Assembly: GCA_019119335.1 (NCBI GenBank)
Contig: DWXF01000020.1
Location: 1-47,641, forward strand
Length of the DNA: 47,641 nucleotides
Source: Candidatus Flavonifractor merdavium
GTDB lineage: Bacteria > Bacillota > Clostridia > Oscillospirales > Oscillospiraceae
Reading direction: 5' to 3'
Part shown: positions 25,372 through 32,201 of the stretch, piece after piece
Position numbering within the stretch: the first letter of the stretch is position 1
Layout: each line of letters starts with the position of its first letter
The notes under the pieces: generated by a model
What the model was told of the DNA's origin: nothing
Seen by the model: only the letters and a program-made list of their open reading frames with translations
The model's database searches: none
Position numbers and translations under genes: made by a program

Positions 25372-25421
25372 GGGAAAACGCCTCCGGGACAATTTCCAAA
25401 TTTGATAAAAAGATGCTGTTT

Positions 25422-25472
25422 TTGCAGTTGCAGGCAAAAGAGATTGCAGGAAAAAAACAGATCTGATATGCT
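25422..25472 (+). promoter_or_regulatory. STAS gene promoter with three TTGCAG repeats
   Basis: TTGCAG occurs at 25422-25427, 25428-25433 and 25444-25449. The third can serve as a -35, with TATGCT (25467-25472) as -10 at 17-base spacing. The first two copies may be activator sites or a chance repeat of the -35 hexamer. The STAS start codon lies about 30 bases downstream. Confidence 0.45.
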
Positions 25473-25503
25473 GTTTCCAACTTAACAAAAAGAGGTGTTC
25501 CTT

Positions 25504-25806
25504 ATGACGATCAAGTTGGTAAAGTGTCCCCCTGACGGGGCGGAATTGCGCCTGGAGGGACGGCTGGACACCACTTCCGCTCCCGCCGCCCAGGACGCCT
25601 TTTTGAAGGTGGCCAAGGAATACGCCAAAATCACTCTGAACTTCGCCAAGCTGGCCTACATCAGCTCCGCGGGCCTGCGCGCGCTGCTGATGTTACAGAA
25701 GCAGGTGAACCGCACCGGCGGCTCGCTGTCGCTGACCAACGTAAACCAGCAGGTAATCGAGGTATTTGAGATGACCGGCTTCGGCGGCATCCTGAAGATT
25801 GTCTGA
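25504..25806 (+). CDS. STAS-domain anti-anti-sigma factor
   Basis: Single-domain STAS protein of 100 residues, the normal size. The segment AYISSAGLRALLMLQ carries the Ser54-Ser55 pair at the phosphorylation loop; the second serine aligns with the phospho-Ser of SpoIIAA-type proteins. Unphosphorylated STAS proteins bind an RsbW-type kinase and release its partner; phosphatases such as the SpoIIE-type enzyme at 23452-24867 reset them. ATG 25504 was chosen over a GTG three codons upstream because AAGAGG is 8 bases before it. It converges with the RsbW-like gene, their stops 3 bases apart. Confidence 0.9.
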   Translation: MTIKLVKCPPDGAELRLEGRLDTTSAPAAQDAFLKVAKEYAKITLNFAKLAYISSAGLRALLMLQKQVNRTGGSLSLTNVNQQVIEVFEMTGFGGILKIV

Positions 25807-25809
25807 CCG

Positions 25810-26157
25810 CTACCGCTGCCCCACCCGTATCGTGCAGCAGTCCTCCCCCGGCTCCACCTTCACCCCGTATGTGCATTGCTCCCCGGCCAGAGCCGAGAGA
25901 CCTTCCAGACGGAGGGGCGGCCCCTCCGGGGCCAACCGGTACTGCAGACAGAGCGTGCGGGGGGCCGGATATGAACAGCGCAGCCACTCCTGTCCCCCCT
26001 GCCGCACCTCCATCAGAGCGGAAAAAAGCTCCTCCAGAACTACCTGAACCCGCAGACGGAGGACTGTCGGGACACCCCAGGCGCACAGCTGTATGTCAAT
26101 CGACTCTGTCATGGACTCCAGATATGTCCATGACAGGGGAATTACCCGTTCATCCAT
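25810..26157 (-). CDS. degenerate RsbW-like (GHKL ATPase fold) protein
   Basis: Small protein of 115 residues that resembles the first part of anti-sigma serine kinases: strand, long helix with VLEELFSALMEV (~42-53), then a beta-hairpin region (CLQYRLAPEGPPLRL). In active RsbW/SpoIIAB the N-box helix carries an asparagine that binds Mg-ATP (EELFxN); here that position is alanine, and no clear GxG ATP-lid motif follows. It may be a non-catalytic partner of the STAS protein or a scaffold. GGAGG lies 7 bases before the ATG. The assignment is inferred from the motif and the convergent STAS neighbour, so it is moderate. Confidence 0.6.
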   Translation of the reverse strand: MDERVIPLSWTYLESMTESIDIQLCAWGVPTVLRLRVQVVLEELFSALMEVRQGGQEWLRCSYPAPRTLCLQYRLAPEGPPLRLEGLSALAGEQCTYGVKVEPGEDCCTIRVGQR

Positions 26158-26355
26158 CCAATAACCTCCCTCAGCTTCACTTTCCGGCTCACGGCGGGCT
26201 GGGAGCGCCCGTCTGCTGTCCCTCTCTCAACACGGACGAGAGGACGGTTTCTGTTTTAGCATAGCAAAGGCTCCGTGCTTTTTCACTAGACTGCGTAAAT
26301 TCTGCGGTCTTCTGCGTTAAATTTGCTATTTGGCGGTAATCAAAAGAATGCGGAT

Positions 26356-26390
26356 AAAAAAGTTCCCGGAAGCGTTCCGGGAACTTTTTT
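26356..26390 (-). terminator. bidirectional Rho-independent terminator
   Basis: A perfect 16-bp stem (A6 then GTTCCCGGAA, loop GCG, complement ending in T6). T-runs on both strands allow termination both ways. It chiefly ends the minus-strand gene at 26401-28752. Confidence 0.9.
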
Positions 26391-26400
26391 ATTTGTGTCC

Positions 26401-28752
26401 TCAGCGCGTCCTGCCGCCCCCCGCCTTGGCGGCGGCCTTGGCGGTGTTCTTCTGAACCGCCTCCTGAATGCGTTTGGTCTGGTTCTCCTCCTTCACCGCC
26501 TGCTTGGCGGGGGGCTTCAGGCCAAAGCTGAAGTCTCTCATCTCGGGATCGGTCTTGATCCGGAACCGGGCCTGAAGGCGGCCGCTCTGCAGCTCCCGGC
26601 CCAGAGACCGCTGAACGTCCCCCTCCTGCTCTGCCAGGCGGTACAGAGGCTCTTTCTGGCTGCGATTGAGCGAATAGCCATAGGCAAAGCACTCCGCCAT
26701 GCCATCCAGCTTCATAAACTGGCTCATGGGCCGGCCGGGGGCCTCCGCCCGCTTCCGGGCAAAGACCTGCTTGGCGGCCTCGTAGCACAGGATGCGGTCA
26801 ATGCCCATATTTACGCTCCCTCTGTCCGTGACGCCCGCGCTGTACTGGTTGATATGGTCGAGAGACTGGCTGGCAATGGAGAAGAAGGTTGAGGTGGAAA
26901 CCCCTCCCGCGCTGATGCGGTCATACTCCTGGTTTCCTTTTCCCGGATAGAAACGCTCCGCCGCCGCCAGAACCTCCTCCCGGCATTTGCGCTCCTCCTG
27001 GCTGGCGTCAAAGAGGGCGTAAGCCCCAAAGAAAAGGGGGCGATTGGCGCTGTTCAAAATCTGCCGGTCATCGGAGAAGTCTATGTTGGCGGTGAGCCGG
27101 TCAACGTCCGCCAGCAGACGCTCCTGGCCCCGGAACAGGGTCTCCCCCGCCCATTCCCTGTCCCCCGCCATCAGATGCTCCAGAACCTCTTTCCCCGCCG
27201 CCTGCTTTTCCGCCTGGAGCTGGGCGGGATCGTAGATGGCTTCGATGCTGTGCCCCTGGGCCGCCAGACGGCAGATGGCAAAGGTGGTCAGGCCGGAGCG
27301 GGTGACGCTGAAGCCGTCAGGAACCGAGGTGGGCAGAGGGCCGTTCTCCCGGATCCAGCCCCCAAAGAACTGCTCCTTCACGTGGGGGTAGATGCCCCCG
27401 TCCATTTCCAGCTGGGCAGACAAATTGGTGGATTTCACCCGCTGCCGGGCCTCCATCACCCGGCGGTACTCGTCGGCCCGGGCCGCCTTCTCCTTGTAGT
27501 AGCCGTACTTGGCAAAGTGGCGCTGCCAGGCGTTGAGGGTCACCTTTTTCAGGGGAGAGGGCTCGTAGCCGGCCTTGGTGATCTGGGTGGGCTCGTCGGG
27601 GATGCGGCCCTGGCTGTCGGGTACAAAGGCCTCCACCCGCTTGCCCGCCATCAGGGCGGCGGAGACATAGCTGTTGGCGGCCTCCCTCACATTCTGTTTA
27701 TAGAAGGCTTCAAACTCCCTCAGATTCTTACCCGCCGCCACATAGTCCTCACACATCTTCTCCCGGATGGTCTTGCCGTCCACGGTGATCAGGTCTCCCC
27801 GGCTGATGACGCCCCGGGTCTTGTTCTCCATGGCCTCAAACAGAGGTGAGATGGCCCGGTCGGCGGTGGCCTTGCTGTACCGGCTCACCGCCCCCAGGGC
27901 GGCGTCCAGGTTGACGATGTCCTCCGGCATATGCCTGGGGCCTTTGCCCCAGTTCCGGGGGTCGCAGAAGAACTTCTGCTGAACCTGGTGGTCGAAGTTC
28001 TCAAACTCCACCGCAATGTGTTCGGGGGCCGTCAGGGAGTCGGAGCGATGGTTCTCCACCTCAGGGGTCACCGGAGCTTTGAGCTCCGCCATCAGCGTCC
28101 GCTCCTGCTGGGTGGGTTCCCGGTCTGTGAGGCCGGAGAGATACTCCAGCACATTCAGAACACCTCCCACCCTGGTGATGGCGGCGCTGCCCTTTCTGGC
28201 CTGGGCGTCCTCCAGCAGCCACCGGGAGGTCTCCTCCGTCACCGCCATTCTTGCGGCCAGGGTGGTCATGCGGATGTCGTAGCAGTCGATTTTCATTTTG
28301 TCCCAGGCCTGGCGCATGGGGGTATCCAGCTGGGTCAGATCCTTCAGCTGCCGCTCCACATAGGCCCGCACCTCCGGGGGCCTGCTGGACAGGGCCGCCT
28401 CCAGCCTGGCCCGCCGCTGGGCAAAGGCCATATCCACCTCGCAGGCCTTTCCCTTGGGATCCATACCGGGGAAGCGCACCGTGGTATCCAGATCCACCGG
28501 AAACAGCGTCGGGTCCGCCCCCCAGCGCCGCAGCTGTTTATCCGCCCGATCCAGGGCGATCTGCATCTGGGTATGCTGGAGGGGATAAGGGGACAGCCTC
28601 CCCTCCGCGTCAATCCAGCCCCGCTCCCAGTGCTTCACAGTGGGGTCGGCCAGCAGCTCCTCCTGATTCATCCGCCCTTCGTCCAGCAGCTCCTGCTCAT
28701 CGGCGGTGACGGCGGGGCGGTAGGGGGCATATTCTTCAAAGACGGTAGGCAT
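26401..28752 (-). CDS. unknown large protein, paralogue 1 of the T4SS-linked pair
   Basis: I do not recognise this family. The product has about 783 residues, no signal peptide and no membrane helix, and is charged and mostly helical with a basic Lys/Ala/Arg tail (KNTAKAAAKAGGGRTR). It is a paralogue of 28955-31267. Shared blocks in the same order are RFPGxDP with AQRRxRxEAAL (~92-125), PRNWGK, and a core at ~316-440 (RGDLITVDGKTIRE, MAGKRVEAFVPDS, GYEPSPLKKVTLNAWQRHFAK). The C-terminal thirds diverge. AAGGAGG lies 8 bases before ATG 28752; ATGs upstream are badly spaced. The gene ends at a strong terminator and is preceded by another after the second paralogue. It could be a secreted or coupling substrate of the adjacent T4SS, but this is inference. 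Confidence 0.85.
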   Translation of the reverse strand: MPTVFEEYAPYRPAVTADEQELLDEGRMNQEELLADPTVKHWERGWIDAEGRLSPYPLQHTQMQIALDRADKQLRRWGADPTLFPVDLDTTVRFPGMDPKGKACEVDMAFAQRRARLEAALSSRPPEVRAYVERQLKDLTQLDTPMRQAWDKMKIDCYDIRMTTLAARMAVTEETSRWLLEDAQARKGSAAITRVGGVLNVLEYLSGLTDREPTQQERTLMAELKAPVTPEVENHRSDSLTAPEHIAVEFENFDHQVQQKFFCDPRNWGKGPRHMPEDIVNLDAALGAVSRYSKATADRAISPLFEAMENKTRGVISRGDLITVDGKTIREKMCEDYVAAGKNLREFEAFYKQNVREAANSYVSAALMAGKRVEAFVPDSQGRIPDEPTQITKAGYEPSPLKKVTLNAWQRHFAKYGYYKEKAARADEYRRVMEARQRVKSTNLSAQLEMDGGIYPHVKEQFFGGWIRENGPLPTSVPDGFSVTRSGLTTFAICRLAAQGHSIEAIYDPAQLQAEKQAAGKEVLEHLMAGDREWAGETLFRGQERLLADVDRLTANIDFSDDRQILNSANRPLFFGAYALFDASQEERKCREEVLAAAERFYPGKGNQEYDRISAGGVSTSTFFSIASQSLDHINQYSAGVTDRGSVNMGIDRILCYEAAKQVFARKRAEAPGRPMSQFMKLDGMAECFAYGYSLNRSQKEPLYRLAEQEGDVQRSLGRELQSGRLQARFRIKTDPEMRDFSFGLKPPAKQAVKEENQTKRIQEAVQKNTAKAAAKAGGGRTR

Positions 28753-28892
28753 TTGCATAACCTCCTTCATCATGGTACACCACAGGATTTATTCTCTGAT
28801 TGTAGGGTAACAGATGGAGATTTCTTCTGAAAGCCACGTTTTTGTGTAAATCATGCTGTTTTTGCCGGGCTCTTACGGGGAAAAAGGGAAAT

Positions 28893-28930
28893 GCTCCGGC
28901 CGGGACCTCAAAAGAGTCCCCGACCGGAGC
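28893..28930 (-). terminator. Rho-independent terminator after paralogue 2
   Basis: Minus-strand arms GCTCCGG-CGGGGAC and GTCCCGGCCGGAGC (one bulge) enclose a 9-base loop and are followed on that strand by ATTTCCCTTTTT. It separates the two paralogous genes into different transcripts. Confidence 0.75.
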
Positions 28931-28954
28931 GGGAAGGAAGGATCAGGGCTGCCT

Positions 28955-31267
28955 TTAACGGCGGCCCGGACCGGACAGCTTGGGCGGATGGGAAGCGGAC
29001 ACCCGCTCCAGCTCCTGGGCCTTCTGGGCCTGCTTGGCGTCCTTTGCCGGCTCCACGGCAAACTGGGCCCGCATTTTCTGCATATCCACGCCCAGATGCA
29101 GGCGCCGCTGGAAGCTGCCGTCCATCAGCCCCCGGGCCATGTCGGCCAGCTGCGCGGGATCCGTCTCCAGACTCTTTGTATAGCTTCTGAAGGCCTTATC
29201 CATGGTCAGGGCGGTGTACAGAAACGCCACCGGCTGCGGATCCACCAGGGAGGAAACGGGCTTGCCGGGATTGTTCTTCATTTTCTCCACCATCAGCCGC
29301 CGGTTGTGCTCCTCGCAGGCCACCGCCCCCAGATCGCCCATGGTGTTGCTGGTATCCCCCAGCAGCAGCTTCTGTCTGGCGTTCAGGCCCTCGGCCACAT
29401 ACTTGACATAGGCGCCCATATCGTAGCATCTGCTGCGGATGGCATCATAGGCCTTCTCCCCGCTGCCGGGGGATTTGGCCTCCTGCTGGGCCACGATCTC
29501 GCCCTTACACTGTTTCATCTCCTGGAAGGCGTCAAAACCCACCTTGGCGGCCAGCACCAGGGGCCGGGCCTGGGGGGAGTACATCTGCTTCACATCGGTG
29601 ACGTCCAGGGACTGGGTCATGCGGTCAATCTGCCCCGCCAGAGCCACCCCGCCCTCACTCAACGTCTCGGCCAGCCACTCCTGATCCCCCCGCACCAGGC
29701 GATCCATGACCTCCCGGCCCACCGCCTGCTTTTCCGCCTGCAGCTTTTCCGGATCCATCAGATCCTCCACCTTGTAGCCCTGGCGGGCCATGGCGCAGAT
29801 GGCGATGGTGGTGTTGGCGGAGCGGACGACGCTGTACCCGTGGGGCACCTTGGTGGGGATGGGGCCGTTGTCCCGGATCCAATCCCGGAAAAACATATCC
29901 TTCATGTTGCTGTTGGAGCCCGCGTCCGCGTGGAACTGGGCGTTGATGTTGTAGGTCTGCACCCGCTCCCGGGCGGCCATGACCCGCTGGTACTCCGCGG
30001 CCTGGGCCGCCTTTTCCCGATAGAAACCCCGCTTGGCAAAGTGCCGCTGCCAGGCGTTGAGGGTGACCTTTTTCAGGGGGCTGGGCTCGTAGCCCGTCTT
30101 GGTGATCTGCACCGGCTCCTTGGGGATGCGACCCCGGCTGTCGGGGATAAAGGCCTCCACCCGCTTGCCCGCCATCAGTCCCGCAGCCACCAGCTCGTTG
30201 GTCATCTGCTTGAAATTGCTCTCGTAGAAATGTCTGAAGTTGGGGTAGGACTCCTTCATGTCCGCGGCCTGATACTGCTGGAACATGATCTCCCGGATGG
30301 TCTTGCCGTCCACGGTGATCAGGTCTCCCCGGTTGACATAGTCGTCGGTGGACGCCTCCGTGGCGCCGAACAGGGGCTCCAGCGCCCGGTCTGCGGTGGC
30401 CCGGGCGTAGGGCGGGATGGCGGCGGAGGCCTGCTCCAGGTCCACCAGCTCCCGGTCAGGAGGCTCCGGCGCCTTCCCCCAGTTGCGGGGGTTTGCAAAC
30501 TGCTGCTGGGTCAGCTTGTGATCCAGATCCTGAAAATCCACATGGATCTCCCGGGCCTGCTGGCTGGCCTGGGCGGCCTGGGCCACCAGGGACAGATCCA
30601 GCGGAAGCTGCAGCTGCTGCTCATAAAACTGCCGGATCTCCTGGGGCACCGGCCCTTTGCGCACCCCGGCGGCGTACTCCATCCCCTGGAGATACTTGTC
30701 GTACTGCTCCACCGCCCTGTCGGCCTCCATATTCCTGGCCCGGGTGTGGAGCAGGCGGCGGCCTTCCGGATCCAGGCACAGCTTGCTGGCCCTGGTGAGG
30801 GCGCGGTGCCGCCTGGATACCTCCTGCATCTTTCCCGCCACCTGGCGCACCGCCTCCTGGTTCTTCTCCGCCCCCAGCAAGGTACGCAGCTGCTCCTGCA
30901 CCTGGGGACTGCGGCTCTCCAGGGCGGCCTCCACCCGGACCCGGCGCTGGGCGAACTTCATGTCGATGACGCTGTAACACCCCACCGGGTCGATGCCGGG
31001 AAAACGGACGGGGGTCTCGGCATCCTCCGGCATGGGGGGCCAGCCCCGGAACTGCTCCTCCGCCCGGCTCATGGCAATGCCCATGTGGGCAGCGGTAACC
31101 GGGTGGGGCGTAAAGGCCTTCTCCTGATTGAGGTATCCGCCCGGCACCTGAGACAGGGACGGGTCGGCGTCCAGGCGGGCGGCAGCGTCCCTGGCCTGCT
31201 CCACCTGGAGCTCCTCCTGGGCCGTGAGCGGGGTCTGATAGGAAACATACAGATCATACAGCGCCAT
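28955..31267 (-). CDS. unknown large protein, paralogue 2 of the T4SS-linked pair
   Basis: Unrecognised family, 770 residues, no signal peptide or membrane segment. Overall it resembles 26401-28752: PVRFPGIDP with FAQRRVRVEAAL near ~88-120, NPRNWGK, and the conserved core at ~309-440 (RGDLITVDGKTIRE, GLMAGKRVEAFIPDS, GYEPSPLKKVTLNAWQRHFAK, REKAAQAAEYQRVMAARERV). The C-terminus again ends in a basic Pro/Gly tail (PKLSGPGRR). It lies 39 bases after the LytTR regulator on the same strand, so they are probably cotranscribed. AAAGGAGG precedes the ATG by 10 bases. The core without any known enzyme motif points to a binding or structural role, or a translocated substrate. Confidence 0.85.
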   Translation of the reverse strand: MALYDLYVSYQTPLTAQEELQVEQARDAAARLDADPSLSQVPGGYLNQEKAFTPHPVTAAHMGIAMSRAEEQFRGWPPMPEDAETPVRFPGIDPVGCYSVIDMKFAQRRVRVEAALESRSPQVQEQLRTLLGAEKNQEAVRQVAGKMQEVSRRHRALTRASKLCLDPEGRRLLHTRARNMEADRAVEQYDKYLQGMEYAAGVRKGPVPQEIRQFYEQQLQLPLDLSLVAQAAQASQQAREIHVDFQDLDHKLTQQQFANPRNWGKAPEPPDRELVDLEQASAAIPPYARATADRALEPLFGATEASTDDYVNRGDLITVDGKTIREIMFQQYQAADMKESYPNFRHFYESNFKQMTNELVAAGLMAGKRVEAFIPDSRGRIPKEPVQITKTGYEPSPLKKVTLNAWQRHFAKRGFYREKAAQAAEYQRVMAARERVQTYNINAQFHADAGSNSNMKDMFFRDWIRDNGPIPTKVPHGYSVVRSANTTIAICAMARQGYKVEDLMDPEKLQAEKQAVGREVMDRLVRGDQEWLAETLSEGGVALAGQIDRMTQSLDVTDVKQMYSPQARPLVLAAKVGFDAFQEMKQCKGEIVAQQEAKSPGSGEKAYDAIRSRCYDMGAYVKYVAEGLNARQKLLLGDTSNTMGDLGAVACEEHNRRLMVEKMKNNPGKPVSSLVDPQPVAFLYTALTMDKAFRSYTKSLETDPAQLADMARGLMDGSFQRRLHLGVDMQKMRAQFAVEPAKDAKQAQKAQELERVSASHPPKLSGPGRR

Positions 31268-31306
31268 ACTCGCCGCACCTCCTTTGAAGCTCGCATCGCA
31301 TCTTGC

Positions 31307-32080
31307 TCATCTCAGCGCCTCTCTTCCCCCCAGCTGGGAGGGCTGGGGCCGTTCCATCTGAGGCTCATCCCGGGATTGGGTCATGTAGCAGGCGTACACA
31401 CTGCGGGCCGTCTGCCAATAGGGCCGCGAGATGTTCACCGCGCTCCCATCGGTGAGGGTAAAGCTGTCCATCTCCCAGTTCTTCACATAGCGCAGGTTTA
31501 CCACATAGCTCTTGTGGCAGCGCAGAAAATCAGTGTTCAGATCCAGCAGGCTCTGGTAGTCCCGGAAGCCGGCTGCCGCCCGGATGCTCCGGCCGTTGTT
31601 CATGTGGAAGATCAGGTTGTGCCCCGAGGACTCCAGATAGGTGATGTGGCGCATATTCAGCCGACTCCACACGCCGTTGACCTTTACAGGGAGAAACTGC
31701 TCCTTGCTCTGGAGCCGCTCCCGCAGCAGCAGAATCAGGGTGGAGAGAAAGTCCTCGCTGTCCAGAGGGAGGGTAAGATAGCCGGCGGCCTTGACGGCGT
31801 AGCCGAAGACGGCGTGCCGCTCGCTGTCGCTGAGAAGCACCAGCCGGCAGTTGGGCAGGGTCTGGAAAATACGCATCAGCTGGGTCTCCAGCTCCCGGCT
31901 CTCCTCCGTGTCGTAAAACAGAATGTCCAGGGGAGCGTTGGTGATACCCTGGCTCAGCTCCCGGTACGATTCAAAGCAGCGGAGGGTGAGATCCAGGCAA
32001 GCTGTCTGCTGAAACTCCTCCACGGCGGTGCGCTGCTGCTCCAGCAGCGCGGCCCGGGGACTGTACAGGCCCACCTGCAT
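31307..32080 (-). CDS. LytTR-family response regulator with degenerate receiver
   Basis: Transcription factor of 257 residues. A C-terminal LytTR DNA-binding domain is clear at ~130-235 (ITYLESSGHNLIFHMNNG, FLRCHKSYVVNLRYVKN). The N-terminal ~125 residues look like a CheY receiver with a possible phosphate site D57 (LDILFYDTEES). However, the acidic pair near the first strand is missing, and the conserved Lys-Pro site reads LTLPLD, so ordinary phosphorylation is unlikely. No histidine kinase is adjacent. GGGAGGGAG precedes the ATG. LytTR proteins often control secretion, adhesion or transfer genes. Position before paralogue 2 and after the giant gene suggests it regulates this locus. Confidence 0.88.
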   Translation of the reverse strand: MQVGLYSPRAALLEQQRTAVEEFQQTACLDLTLRCFESYRELSQGITNAPLDILFYDTEESRELETQLMRIFQTLPNCRLVLLSDSERHAVFGYAVKAAGYLTLPLDSEDFLSTLILLLRERLQSKEQFLPVKVNGVWSRLNMRHITYLESSGHNLIFHMNNGRSIRAAAGFRDYQSLLDLNTDFLRCHKSYVVNLRYVKNWEMDSFTLTDGSAVNISRPYWQTARSVYACYMTQSRDEPQMERPQPSQLGGREALR

Positions 32081-32121
32081 TTGATCTCCCTCCCTTCCGG
32101 TTCCAGTTGGATTACAATACC

Positions 32122-32127
32122 ATTATA
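32122..32127 (-). promoter_or_regulatory. extended -10 promoter of the LytTR gene
   Basis: Minus-strand TATAAT preceded by TGG (extended -10 TGGTATAAT), 42 bases before the LytTR ATG. No good -35 is present, as often happens with extended -10 promoters. Confidence 0.55.
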
Positions 32128-32201
32128 CCAACAATTTCCCTCTTCTTTTCTGCATATTCTGCGCATATCATGTCATTTTTGCACATCCATGGAGTTTTTC
32201 C

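Noticed and set aside
26189-26788. Frame of 199 codons on the minus strand between the RsbW-like gene and paralogue 1
   Set aside because: It overlaps the strong terminator at 26356-26390 and the end of paralogue 1 in another frame, without a ribosome site.
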